Source: Skermanella sp. TT6 (GTDB lineage Bacteria; Pseudomonadota; Alphaproteobacteria; Azospirillales; Azospirillaceae). Taken from it: a stretch of 64,000 bases of DNA. The translations under genes and the position numbers were made by a program. Shown in pieces: positions 9,357-17,817 of the stretch (within the stretch, counting starts at the first letter, position 1; the number at the start of each line of letters is the position of its first letter). The notes beneath the pieces are model-generated. The model ran no database searches and was not told the origin of the DNA. It worked only from the letters and a program-made list of their open reading frames with translations. The DNA lies in contig NZ_CP067421.1 of assembly GCF_016653635.2 (NCBI RefSeq), positions 558,001 through 622,000 on the forward strand, given 5' to 3'.

Positions 9357-9862
9357 AAGGGGGGCCGGGAGACCGGGCCGAACCCGACCGACCGCGGCAA
9401 GCCGGGCTCGAAGCGCCACGTCGTCATCGACGCCAACGGCATCCCGCTGGCCGTGACCCTGTCGGCCGCTAACATCCACGACAGCCGGATGCTGGAGGCC
9501 ACCGTCGATGCCATCCCGCCCATCCGCCAGTGCGCCGGCCGGCCCCGCCGCCGTCCCGCCAAGCTGCATGCGGGAGCTTTAGCTAACGCTGAAAGCGGTA
9601 CAAAGGCTATGATTTCCGGCGCTGCCGGCGTGCGTTGCGCGGACGCGCCATCATTCCCCGGATCGCGCGGCGCGGCATCGACAGCACCGAGCGCCTGGGC
9701 CGGCACCGCTGGAAGGTCGAACGCACCTTGGCATGGTTCGCCCAATTCCGGCGGATCTCCGTGCGCTACGAACGCCGGATCGATATCTTTGCCGCCTTCA
9801 ATCACCTCGCCGCAGCCCTCATCACCTTCCGCTTCGTCGAACGATGGTTATGTTAGGTACTC
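9357..9862 (+). pseudogene. IS5-family transposase orfB, 5'-truncated copy
   Basis: The frame starts inside orfB (GGRETGPNPTDRGKPGSKRH, then VTLSAANIHDS) and continues in a second frame after a 26-base insertion (RRGIDSTERLGRHRWKVERT, then FVERWLC stop). The 3' terminal repeat (gttaggtactc) ends at 9862 and is followed by TTA. It matches the element at 14798-15685 apart from scattered substitutions. It lacks orfA and the 5' terminal repeat, so it is dead. Confidence 0.85.
9574..9599 (+). repeat. 26-bp insertion in IS5 orfB, copy 1
   Basis: Compared with the expected frame (HA-DKGYDF), 26 extra bases lie between the alanine codon and the lysine codon, breaking the frame. The extra segment contains GCTTTAGCTAACGCTGAAAGC, an imperfect hairpin with one bulge. 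The identical segment sits at 15060-15085 in the other copy. Confidence 0.75.
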
Positions 9863-10822
9863 TTAAGTCACCAAGCCAGCCACTTTTTCCCTCAGGGCCC
9901 CTCTCACGAACAGAACATCGCAAAGATTGCTTGGTAACTTGTCAATCGACACGAGACGCACCCGATCGTCATGGCGGGTGAGGCTATACTCATTATTGAT
10001 GCGGAATGCGTCAAAACCGTGGGTTGCGAACAGATCCATCACTTCTGCTTGTTCCGCTTGGGATTTGCCGTCGCCGAACTCCACGATGAGAGCTGTAGCC
10101 GATGGGAGACTCGCGAAATATTCACTCGAAGTCCTTAGAACATCGTACTCATTACCCTCGACGTCCATCTTCGTAAGAGCGACCTTGGAGACATCGAAGG
10201 TGGATGCGATGGCATCAAGGGTGATCGCCTCGACTGCTGTCGTCTGTACCGGTCCTCGAGCTTCACCGGTGGATGTGGTGGCGACGCTGGTCCTGAGGCT
10301 ATCCTCGTGATCGCCCTCCACCAATTGAATCGTCCCATCCTGACGGGCGACAGCCTTGTTCCAGGCAGTCACGTGGGTGAATCGATTGAGCTCAAGGTTG
10401 TCTCGGAGCCTCTTGTAGGTCTGGGGAGACGCCTCCACGCATAAACCCTTCCCCGACGGTCCGACGCAAGACGCGGCAAGTAGCGTGTGATGCCCGAGAT
10501 GGGCGCCGATATCGACGAAATGATCCTCGGGAGCGAGCAAGAGCGTGATCAATTCGGCAATCTGCGGCTCCCAACATCCGTAGTAGTGAATGCGGCGGGC
10601 GACCCGGCATACCTTGTCGACGTTCAGAAGAAATCCATGGCTCGTTCGGACCTGTGAATCGAGACGAAATCCCAACTTCGAGGAAACCAGGAAATTGGCC
10701 TTCGCGTACATGGCCTTACCCTGGGACGATGGAAGAAGGCCGAAGATGGCTCGATCGATTTCGGCAACCATCCTGCTTGTGGATTTGCCCACTAACAACC
10801 TCCATTGAGTTACGACCATCAC
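9863..10822 (-). CDS. FkbM-family SAM-dependent methyltransferase
   Basis: The 319-residue protein has an AdoMet-binding motif I (FVDIGAHLGHHTLLAA, about 96-111), then VEASPQTYKRLRDNL, and the FkbM signature KMDVEGNEYDVL. Such enzymes O-methylate sugars or polyketides and are common in polysaccharide loci. It is the only non-transposase gene inside the IS island. Its TAA stop overlaps the TTA next to the truncated IS5 end, so the natural C-terminus may have been set by that insertion. It was probably once part of the neighbouring polysaccharide locus. Substrate unknown. Confidence 0.8.
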   Translation of the reverse strand: MMVVTQWRLLVGKSTSRMVAEIDRAIFGLLPSSQGKAMYAKANFLVSSKLGFRLDSQVRTSHGFLLNVDKVCRVARRIHYYGCWEPQIAELITLLLAPEDHFVDIGAHLGHHTLLAASCVGPSGKGLCVEASPQTYKRLRDNLELNRFTHVTAWNKAVARQDGTIQLVEGDHEDSLRTSVATTSTGEARGPVQTTAVEAITLDAIASTFDVSKVALTKMDVEGNEYDVLRTSSEYFASLPSATALIVEFGDGKSQAEQAEVMDLFATHGFDAFRINNEYSLTRHDDRVRLVSIDKLPSNLCDVLFVRGALREKVAGLVT

Positions 10823-10907
10823 AAGCGCTGTACCTCATGTGTCAAGCCAAAGAAGGTTGACCATGTAGTCTATTCACATTACTCAATTTATCAATGTTAG
10901 ATGCTAA

Positions 10908-12516
10908 CCGCAATTATGCACCAAGGCCGGCGGGCATAGCGTAAAGGATTGATCTGGTTTAGGATTCGGCTGCTGACACCAACCCCACCGGATCTCACCC
11001 GCCATGCCCGCCCGAGTTGAACTTACCCCATCGCTGCCCGGCCTGTCACCTGTCGCCGGCAAACCCGTGGTCGCCCGCTTCGATGGTGGGCAGCTGTCCT
11101 CCGATGCCGGCGTGCTGGGCCTGCGGGAAATCGAGAAGCGGCTCGGGATCGCCGACCGGCTTGCGGCGTGCCTGGAAGACCCCCGGACGCCCGGGCGGGT
11201 CGTTCATGGACTGGCGGAGATCATCCGCTTCCGCCTGCTCATGATCGCGGCCGGCTACGAGGACGGCAACGACGCCGACAGCCTGCGCCGGGATCCGGCG
11301 TTCAAGCTGGCGCTCGACCGCCTGCCGGATGGTGCCGGCCTGTGCTCGCAGTCCACCATCTCGCGCCTGGAGAACCTGCCCGATGCCCGCGCCCTGATGC
11401 GCATGGGCCGCGCTCTGGTCGATTTCTACTGCACCGGGTTCCGGCAGGTGCCGAAGCGGATCGTGCTGGATATTGACGACACCTTCGATGCCGTTCACGG
11501 CGAGCAGCAATTGCGCTTGTTCAATGGCCATTACGACGAGTACGGCTTCCAGCCGATCGTCGTGTTCGACGAGCACGGGCGCTTCATCACCGCCATCCTG
11601 CGCCCGGCCAAGCGGCCTAAAGGCACCGAGATCCGGGCGCACCTGCGTCGGATCGTGCGGCAGATCCGGGCCAACTGGCCGCAGGTCGAGATCCTGCTGC
11701 GCGCCGACAGCCATTACTGCTGCCCCGAGGTCCTGAACTGGTGCCGGACCAACTGCCTGGACTATGTGCTCGGTCTCGCCCCGACCAGCACGCTGCGGCG
11801 CCATATCCTTGACCTGGAGGCCAGCACCGCCACCCGGTTCGCCGCCGGTCCCGCGACCAAGGTTCGGCGCTTCAAGGAATTCTATGACGCCGCCGGAAGC
11901 TGGAGTCGGACCGAGCGGATCATTGCGCGCGTCGAGGTCGGGCCGCAGGGGCCGGACACCCGCTTCATCGTCACCAGTCTGCGCCACGGCCGAGGGCGGT
12001 GGCTCTATGAGAAACTCTATTGCGCCCGCGGCCAGGCGGAAAATCACATAAAGAGCTGGAAGACGCATCTATGCGCCGACCGCACCTCCTGCCACAAGGC
12101 CACCGCCAACCAGTTCCGGCTGTTCCTGCATGCTGGAGCTTACTGGCTGCTGTGGTCGATACGCGCCCTGATGCCGCGCCGGTCGCGCTGGCGGGTCGCC
12201 CAGTTCGACACGTTGCGTCTGCGTTTGATCAAACTGGCGGCCCGGATCGTCGAGACCAGGCGGCAAATCCTCGTCCACCTGCCCACCGCCTGCCCGGAGC
12301 AAACTATCCTGAGCCTGCTTCTGGAGCGGGTTCCTCGGCTCGTCACCTGAACGCCGGGGCCGATTGCCCCACTCCCGCCCAACCCGCCAACCTCAAGACC
12401 TCTCACCATCATAGCGCCGCCCAATCGGCGCTACGGCCAACTCTTGCCTGCACAGCCAAAAATTGAAGAAGGGCAGAAAACGTCAGAAAGCTTTCCGGCT
12501 TGGCGCATAAATGCGG
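10908..12516 (+). mobile_element. IS1380-family insertion sequence, copy 2
   Basis: This 1609-bp element is the inverted twin of 6510-8118 with the same terminal repeats. It is flanked by CTAA on both sides (10904-10907 and 12517-12520). The different target duplication shows that it inserted independently of copy 1. Confidence 0.92.
11004..12350 (+). CDS. IS1380-family transposase (copy 2)
   Basis: The intact 448-residue DDE transposase is identical in protein sequence to the one at 6676-8022, with the same core motifs (DIDDTFDAVHG, RADSHYC, GQAENHIKSWK). Identity of both copies implies recent transposition or gene conversion. It may supply transposase for both elements. Confidence 0.92.
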   Translation: MPARVELTPSLPGLSPVAGKPVVARFDGGQLSSDAGVLGLREIEKRLGIADRLAACLEDPRTPGRVVHGLAEIIRFRLLMIAAGYEDGNDADSLRRDPAFKLALDRLPDGAGLCSQSTISRLENLPDARALMRMGRALVDFYCTGFRQVPKRIVLDIDDTFDAVHGEQQLRLFNGHYDEYGFQPIVVFDEHGRFITAILRPAKRPKGTEIRAHLRRIVRQIRANWPQVEILLRADSHYCCPEVLNWCRTNCLDYVLGLAPTSTLRRHILDLEASTATRFAAGPATKVRRFKEFYDAAGSWSRTERIIARVEVGPQGPDTRFIVTSLRHGRGRWLYEKLYCARGQAENHIKSWKTHLCADRTSCHKATANQFRLFLHAGAYWLLWSIRALMPRRSRWRVAQFDTLRLRLIKLAARIVETRRQILVHLPTACPEQTILSLLLERVPRLVT

Positions 12517-12615
12517 CTAATAGCCAGGTAAGAGCTGGCTCAGGAAATCTGAACATCGGGATAAGTGGAGTTTTTGCCTGAAAGCGGCCAGTATGCGTGC
12601 CGGACAGGAGAAGCA

Positions 12616-12845
12616 ATGACAAGACGACAACGTCGGAACCACACACCGGCCTTCAAGGCGAAGGTGGCCTTGGCCGCCGTCAAGGGCGAGAAGACGCTGT
12701 CCGAGTTGGCGCAGCAGTTCGACATTCATCCCAACTAGATCACGCAGTGGAAGGCGCAGCTTCTCGACGGGGCAGCCGGGGTATTTGGATCGGACAGTCG
12801 CGGCGACAGTCAGGGGCCGGCGGTGGATCTGACGGTTCTGTCAGA
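12616..12845 (+). pseudogene. IS3-family orfA remnant with in-frame stop
   Basis: From the ATG the frame reads MTRRQRRNHTPAFKAKVALA, then the helix-turn-helix LSELAQQFDIHPN. A TAG follows where IS3 OrfA normally has glutamine, then ITQWKAQLLDGAAGVFGS. One C-to-T change explains the stop. The rest decays into unrecognised sequence before the IS256 element at 12926, and no orfB is attached. It is the 5' end of an IS3 element that was broken by later events. Confidence 0.75.
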
Positions 12846-12925
12846 TCTCGGGGCGGCTTGCCGGGAAAGGGGTTGGCGGCTAGGTTCCGGGGCACGTTTT
12901 GCGAGACGAGAGAGCCACCATGAAC

Positions 12926-14204
12926 GGGACTATCGGGAATTTCGTGCTTGGCGGGGCGGGTTCAGTATCAGGCGGTCATCGCCTTTGCGAACCGGTCGCC
13001 GAAGATGACAGCCATCTGGGCTTTGGCGGCCGTCCATTCCCGGGGCGGCATCTTCCAGTCTTTCTCCGCGCGGTTCAAGACGAGAAACAGGAGCTTCAGC
13101 GCGGCCTCGTCATTGGGGAAATGCCCCCTGGCCCGGACCGCCCGGCGCAGCTTTGAGTTCAATGCTTCAATGGCATTGGTCGTGTAAAGGATACGCCGGA
13201 CCTCGCGCGGGAAGGCAAAGAAGGGGATGACCTCCGGCCACGCCCGCCGCCAAGCCTTGCCGATGGCCGCGTATTTTTCGCCCCAAGGCCCGGTCTCAAA
13301 GGCGGTCAGAGCCATCTCGGCGGCCTTGTCGTCGACAGCGTCGTAGACCGTCTTCAGGGCGGCGGCGATAGCCTTGCGGTCCTTCCAGGACGCAAACTCC
13401 ATGCTGTGGCGCAGCAGATGAACGACGCAAGTCTGAACAATCGTCTCCGGATAGGCAGCCGCGATCGCCTCGGGAAAGCCTTTCAGCCCATCGACAACGG
13501 CCAGCAGGATGTCCTCCACACCCCGGTTCTTCAACTCGTTCAGGACGCGCAGCCAGAACTTGGCGCCGTCGGCCCGCACGCCGATGGCGACATGGATGGC
13601 CTTGTTGCGGACCAGACCTTCGTCGCGGATCTTGACCCGGATGGCATCCAGGAACACCAGGGGGTAGATCGCCTCCAGCGGCCGGTTCTGCCAGGCCGTC
13701 ACCTCCTCGATCACCGCGTCCGTCACCGTGGAGATCAGGTCGGCCGACACCTCGATGCCATAGAGCTCCCGCAGGTGTCCCGTGATCTCCCGGGTTGACA
13801 TGCCGCGTGCGTACATTGAGATGATCTTCTCGTCGAAGCCGGGGAAGCGCCGCTGGTACTTGCCGATCAGCGCCGGATCGAACGTCCCCGACCGATCGCG
13901 GGGAATGGACAGACCCATCGAGCCGCCATCGGTCAGCACCGTCTTGTGGCCGTAGCCGTTGCGACGGTTGCCGCTCTCATCTCCAGCCAGATGATGATCC
14001 AGCTCCGCCTTCAGCGCCCGCTCCGTCAGCGCCTTTTTCAGCTGGTCGAGCAGGCCGTTCTGGTCGAATGCCGTCTTCGCATCGGCTCCAGCCAGCAGCT
14101 GGTCAAGGATCGCGTCGGGAATAACAGGATCTTTGCGTCGGGCCATTCAGGGTCTCCTTCTGTTTCAGGATAACCCCGCCAAGCACGAAATTCCCGATAG
14201 TCCC
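12926..14204 (-). mobile_element. IS256-family insertion sequence
   Basis: The 1279-bp element has perfect 31-bp terminal inverted repeats (12926-12956 and 14174-14204, outer end GGGACTATCGGGAATTTCG). It carries one intact transposase. The flanking octamers differ (ccatgaac and ggtcggtc), so the expected 8-9 bp target duplication is missing. This suggests recombination or a deletion after insertion. The right flank is an IS630-type gene and the left flank is not its continuation. Confidence 0.9.
12968..14146 (-). CDS. IS256-family (Mutator-like) transposase
   Basis: The 392-residue protein has the transposase_mut layout. MYARGMSTREITGHL and YPLVFLDAIRVKIRDEG carry the first catalytic aspartate, LLAVVDGLKGFPEAI the second, and a C-terminal YTTNAIEALNSKLRR the conserved helix near the catalytic glutamate. 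Length is typical of the family. The gene fills its element and ends close to the left terminal repeat. It looks functional. Confidence 0.92.
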   Translation of the reverse strand: MARRKDPVIPDAILDQLLAGADAKTAFDQNGLLDQLKKALTERALKAELDHHLAGDESGNRRNGYGHKTVLTDGGSMGLSIPRDRSGTFDPALIGKYQRRFPGFDEKIISMYARGMSTREITGHLRELYGIEVSADLISTVTDAVIEEVTAWQNRPLEAIYPLVFLDAIRVKIRDEGLVRNKAIHVAIGVRADGAKFWLRVLNELKNRGVEDILLAVVDGLKGFPEAIAAAYPETIVQTCVVHLLRHSMEFASWKDRKAIAAALKTVYDAVDDKAAEMALTAFETGPWGEKYAAIGKAWRRAWPEVIPFFAFPREVRRILYTTNAIEALNSKLRRAVRARGHFPNDEAALKLLFLVLNRAEKDWKMPPREWTAAKAQMAVIFGDRFAKAMTA

Positions 14205-14670
14205 GGTCGGTCTTGGGGTGGATCGGCCGGGGCTTCAGCCAGGAAAAGCCCATCCGGCGCAGCACGGCGTGCATGCCGCCCTGGCTGTAGTCGGCGCCGA
14301 AGTGCCGCAGCGACAACGCGCGGATATGGGACAGCCGGAACTCGACCACACCGTCGCGCTCGACCTGCGGACCGTCCGCGATCAGGGCGGCCAGTTCCGG
14401 GAGCAGTTCCTCGGCCAGCAGGCAGGGCCGCCCAGGCCGGGCACGGTCGCGCAGGCCCGAAACACCCGCTTCGTTGAAGCGGTGAACCCAGTCGCGCAGG
14501 GTCTGCCGATCCATTCCCCCGATGCGAGCGGCCTGTTCGCGGCTGACACCATCGAGCACCGCCGCCAGAGCCAGAAGCCGGCTGGATACCCGACCATCCC
14601 GCTCCAGACGGGCAAGGCGTCGCAACTCGCTGGCCTCGATGTCTCGTCGGATCGCAACAGCCACCATCAT
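14205..14670 (-). pseudogene. IS630-family transposase N-terminal part, cut by IS256
   Basis: From the ATG at 14670 the frame encodes a double helix-turn-helix domain (ASELRRLARLERDG, GVSREQAARIGGMDRQTLRDW). The linker LRDRARPGRPCLL and LRRMGFSWLKPRPIHPKTD follow, as in IS630 OrfA. It runs into the IS256 terminal repeat at 14204. The catalytic DDE half is not found on the other side, so it was lost. Confidence 0.75.
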
Positions 14671-14802
14671 GTCCCTCCGCAGATCAATGCGGTGAAACCG
14701 AATCACAAACTGTCCGATCCCACAAGCCCCGGTAGAAGCCTCTCGCCAGAACGGTGCGGCCTCCTCAAGAGTCATCATTTACTGAATTCGGTATAAGAGT
14801 GC

Positions 14803-15311
14803 CTAACATAACCATCGTTCGACAAAGCGGAAGGTGATGAGGGCTGCGGCGAGGTGGTTGAAGGCGGCAAAGATATCGATCCGGCGTTCGTAGCGCACGG
14901 AGGTCCGCCGGAATTGGGCGAACCATGCCAAGGTGCGTTCGACCTTCCAGCGGTGCCGGCCCAGGCGCTCGGTGCTGTCGATGCCGCGCCGCGCGATCCG
15001 GGGAATGATGGCGCGTCCGCGCAACGCACGCCGGCAGCGCCGGAAATCATAGCCTTTGTACCGCTTTCAGCGTTAGCTAAAGCTCCCGCATGCAGCTTGG
15101 CGGGACGGCGGCGGGGCCGGCCGGCGCACTGGCGGATGGGCGGGATGGCATCGACGGTGGCCTCCAGCATCCGGCTGTCGTGGATGTTGGCGGCCGACAG
15201 GGTCACGGCCAGCGGGATGCCGTTGGCGTCGATGACGACGTGGCGCTTCGAGCCCGGCTTGCCGCGGTCGGTCGGGTTCGGCCCGGTCTCCCGGCCCCCC
15301 TTTTTGCCGGG
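14803..15311 (-). pseudogene. IS5-family transposase orfB (frame broken by 26-bp insertion)
   Basis: The first part reads GKKGGRETGPNPTDRGKPG, then GIPLAVTLSAANIHDS with the DDE region. After the insertion at 15060-15085 the correct frame resumes as RRCRRALRGRAIIPRIARRG, then DSTERLGRHRWKVERTLAWF and a TAG at 14803. Without the insertion the fused protein would resemble a normal IS5 transposase of about 270 residues. Confidence 0.8.
15060..15085 (-). repeat. 26-bp insertion in IS5 orfB, copy 2
   Basis: This is the same extra segment as at 9574-9599, at the same codon of orfB. It forms an imperfect hairpin (GCTTTCAGCGTTAGCTAAAGC on the + strand). Presence in both copies shows that it was already in the element when it spread. 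Confidence 0.75.
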
Positions 15312-15634
15312 ACGCCGGCGCTGTCCAGCGCCGCCCGGCTCCAGTCGATCGCGTTGGCCTTGCCCAGCCGGTCCAGAAGAACGTGGTGCAACCTCTCCCA
15401 GACCCCTGAGGCCTGCCAGTCGCGCAGCCGCCGCCAACAGGTCATGCCCGAGCCGCAGCCCATCTCCTGCGGCAGCATCTCCCACGGAATGCCACTTCGC
15501 AACACGAACAGGATGCCGGTCAGCGCCGCCCGGTCATCGACCGGCGGCCGACCGCCTTTCGGACGGGGCGGACGGGACGGCAACAGCGGCGCCACGACCG
15601 CCCACAGCTCATCGCTGACAAGGGGTTTCGCCAT
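15203..15634 (-). CDS. IS5-family transposase orfA
   Basis: The frame begins MAKPLVSDELWAVVAPLLPS and contains GGRPPVDDRAALTGILFVLR, SGIPWEMLPQEMGCGSGMTC and WERLHHVLLDRL, the IS5 N-terminal domain (DUF4096-like). The orfA sense ends near VPAKRGAG at the A5G6 tract (15296-15306). A -1 slip there would join it to orfB. The remaining frame to 15203 is out-of-frame tail. DNA binding is its likely part in the fused transposase. Confidence 0.8.
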   Translation of the reverse strand: MAKPLVSDELWAVVAPLLPSRPPRPKGGRPPVDDRAALTGILFVLRSGIPWEMLPQEMGCGSGMTCWRRLRDWQASGVWERLHHVLLDRLGKANAIDWSRAALDSAGVPAKRGAGRPGRTRPTAASRARSATSSSTPTASRWP

Positions 15635-15688
15635 GCCCGTCAGATAGGCGGCGTCAGCCTCTCATCAAGGTTTTGTTAGACGCTCTAA

Positions 15689-15992
15689 GCGGCAACGCTT
15701 CCTGATCGTCCATCTCGACCAGGGGCGCTCCTTCAACCACCAGCCAGACGATCAAGGGAGTTGCAAGGTCGGAGATGCGCAGCCTCTCGTAGAACGACGA
15801 GGAGGTGGAATAGCCACGATTTGCTATAACTGGTGCGGTGGGTACGTACACGACCAAACCTCTATGCATAACCTCTTGTATCATTAGTGGTAACGTTATA
15901 CGAAGTTTGTCCGCACAACAATCCGTTTCAGTTGTGCAACTTTCCAAATGCACGACCTTTTTTTCGGAGAGATCGTGGTTAACTAACGTCAA
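15689..15992 (-). CDS. Hypothetical small protein interrupted by IS5
   Basis: The frame starts MTLVNHDLSEKKVVHL and includes STSSSFYERLRISDLATP and LIVWLVVEGAPLVEM. The IS5 element sits in its 3' end. Removing the element and one TAA copy gives the tail ...EALPLIPNSVNDDS and a TGA, so the pre-insertion protein would be about 110 residues. I do not recognise the family. Base composition is lower in GC than its neighbours. It may not be a real gene. Confidence 0.3.
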
Positions 15993-16065
15993 TTGGCTAC
16001 AATCTGGTGATTACCACAGTCTGCGGATTCAGATGATCGCTCATGAGCGGCAAAGGCACCTTTGA

Positions 16066-16434
16066 GAGTCTGTTTGTAGACCTCAGGCGCTGATTTCCTG
16101 GGGCACAAGGCGGATGAGGCGGTGCGACAGGATTGGGATGAAGGCGATCTCAGCTATCGGGGCGAGCGGCTGTCCAAGACCGGCAAGGCATACGGCATTA
16201 CCCTCCGACCCAGCGTCGGCGGTCATGGCGGAACCTTCATTCCGGAGGGTATTCGGTGGGTCCCGAGCGCTCGTTGGGCTGGATTAGCCGCTATCGCCGG
16301 TTGAGCATCATCTTCGAGCGGACCGAGGGGCATCTCGTCGCTTTCATCGAGATCGCCTTCATTCCAATCCTCTCCCGCCGCCTCATCCGTCTTGTGCCCC
16401 AGGAAATCGGCGCCTGACGCCTGCAAACAGACTC
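16066..16434. mobile_element. Non-autonomous IS5-type derivative with long inverted ends
   Basis: Both ends carry the same roughly 60-base sequence in opposite orientation (starting GAGTCTGTTTGTAGACCTCA at left). Each is the 3' end of an IS5-type transposase gene. The right part (16134-16419, + strand) encodes YRGERLSKTGKAYGITLRP, GGTFIPEGIRWV and, after a one-base frameshift, ERSLGWISRYRRL and ERTEGHLVAFIEIAFIPILS. The left part encodes only the last codons in the reverse direction. It is flanked by TGA at left and CGA at right, a near match. No intact transposase remains. Confidence 0.7.
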
Positions 16435-16455
16435 CGACATCGCGAGCTTCCTTTC

Positions 16456-17661
16456 TCATGCCGCCGTGCGCCGTACGGTCGCATCGGCTCGCCGCTGGAT
16501 CTCCGGGATCAGCTTGGTGCCCAACCCCGGACCGGTCATCGGGTAGACCTGCCCGTTCTCGATCCGGGGCAGTTCCGTGACGAGTTCCTTGTACCAACCT
16601 GTGTAGTAGGCCCGCACCGTCTCCTGGATCAGGGCATTAGGCGCGTTCAGCGACAGGTGGACCGAAGCCGTCAGGACCACCGGTCCGGTGCAGTCGTGGG
16701 GAGCGATGGGCAGATGGTGGGCCTCGGCCATGGCGGCGATCTTCCGGGCCTCGGACAGGCCCCCGACCCAGCTGAGGTCGAGCATGATCACGCCGGCGGC
16801 GTTGCGTGCCATCAGGTCGCGGAAGGCGAAGCGGGTGGCCAGCGTCTCGCTGGCGCAGATCGGCACCCGGGTGACCGCCGCGAGTTGGGCAAGCGCGTCC
16901 ATGTTGTTCATGCGGATCGGATCCTCGTACCAGAATGGCTTGAACTCGTCGAGCGCCCCCACGATGCGCTTGGCCGTCGGCAGGTTCCACAACGAGTGGA
17001 ATTCGACCATCACATCCATGCGGTCGCCGGCCGCCGCTCGGATCTTCCCGAACGGCTCCAGCGCCCGCGCCAGATCGGCGTTGGAGATGTACAGTCCGTT
17101 GGACGCCTCGGCCGCCGGATCGAACGGCCAGATCTTCATGCCGGTGATGCCCTGGTCCAGCAGGCTGAGCGCCAGTTCGTCAGCCCGCTCCAGGAAGGCC
17201 TGAAGGTCCTCGTACGGTCCTTCGGAACCGGCCGACGGCAGTCCCCAGTTCCGGGTCAACTGGCCCTTGTTGCCTCGCACGTAACGGTATCCGGCGCAGG
17301 TGTTGTAGATCCGGATCGATGGCCGCGTCAGTCCGCCCAGCAATTGGTGGATCGGCTGGTCCACGGCTTGGCCGAAGATGTCCCACAGGGCGATGTCGAC
17401 TGCCGACGCGCCGCGCATCTCGGCCCCGGTACCGGAAAACCCCAGATAGTTGCCGAGTAGCGTGCGGGAATGACGGTCGATCTGCAAAGCGTCGGCGCCG
17501 AGCAGGCGGGGTGCCGCGGTTTCGTGGATATAGGCCGCCACCGCGTCGGCGCCGAAGAAGGTCTCGCCCAGCCCGATCAGCCCCTCGTCGGTATGGATAT
17601 GCAACCAGAGCAGGTTGGGAAACTCCGCGAGCTGGATGGTCTCGATCTCGGTGATCTTCAT
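16456..17661 (-). CDS. Enolase-superfamily sugar-acid dehydratase (mandelate racemase-like)
   Basis: I chose the ATG at 17661 because AAGGAGG lies seven bases upstream; an in-frame TTG lies two codons before. The 401-residue protein has the capping domain followed by the barrel with K176 in GMKIWPF. Metal-ligand candidates are E220 (MVEFHS), E246 (WYEDPI) and E272 (CASETLA). D295 (MLDLSW) and H322 (APHDCTGP) complete the barrel-end residues. It should abstract the alpha-proton of a sugar acid and eliminate water to a 2-keto-3-deoxy acid. It is divergent from the dioxygenase gene across a LacI-type operator. Substrate unknown. Confidence 0.85.
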   Translation of the reverse strand: MKITEIETIQLAEFPNLLWLHIHTDEGLIGLGETFFGADAVAAYIHETAAPRLLGADALQIDRHSRTLLGNYLGFSGTGAEMRGASAVDIALWDIFGQAVDQPIHQLLGGLTRPSIRIYNTCAGYRYVRGNKGQLTRNWGLPSAGSEGPYEDLQAFLERADELALSLLDQGITGMKIWPFDPAAEASNGLYISNADLARALEPFGKIRAAAGDRMDVMVEFHSLWNLPTAKRIVGALDEFKPFWYEDPIRMNNMDALAQLAAVTRVPICASETLATRFAFRDLMARNAAGVIMLDLSWVGGLSEARKIAAMAEAHHLPIAPHDCTGPVVLTASVHLSLNAPNALIQETVRAYYTGWYKELVTELPRIENGQVYPMTGPGLGTKLIPEIQRRADATVRRTAA

Positions 17662-17743
17662 CGGCAAGCCTCCTTGGGGCTGTTTTTCGAAATGCGGGAA
17701 CGATGATGCGCAATCCGCCTTGCCAGTCCGGATGATTGCTTTA

Positions 17744-17757
17744 TGATAACGTTACCA
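17744..17757. promoter_or_regulatory. LacI-type operator 1 (dehydratase/dioxygenase divergent promoter)
   Basis: TGATAACGTTACCA is a near-palindrome centred on AACGTT, as LacI/GalR operators are. It lies between the divergent dehydratase (start 17661) and dioxygenase (start 17818). Close relatives occur at 21885-21898 and 24260-24273. Confidence 0.65.
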
Positions 17758-17817
17758 AACAGGGATGTCATTAAAGCGGCGCGGGCATGTCGCGCCGGGT
17801 ATCGGCAGGGAGGAACG

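Larger units (their letters stand above)
14798..15685 (-). mobile_element. IS5-family insertion sequence with two overlapping frames
   Basis: The 888-bp element is bounded by related terminal repeats. Reading inward, the orfA end starts GAGCGTCTAACAAAACC and the other end starts GAGTGCCTAACATAACC. TAA flanks both ends (14795-14797 and 15686-15688), fitting the 2-3 bp duplications of IS5 subgroups. It encodes orfA and orfB joined by an A5G6 tract, but orfB is broken by a 26-base insertion. Confidence 0.88.

Noticed and set aside
6506-12520. Composite transposon formed in one event by the two IS1380 copies
   Set aside because: Each copy has its own target duplication (CTAG, CTAA), which shows separate insertions; outer flanks do not match.
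15888-15909. loxP-like half site and a fourth LacI operator (TGGTAACGTTATACGAAGTT)
   Set aside because: Only one half is present, no second arm follows, and it lies inside a doubtful frame away from a promoter; probably chance.
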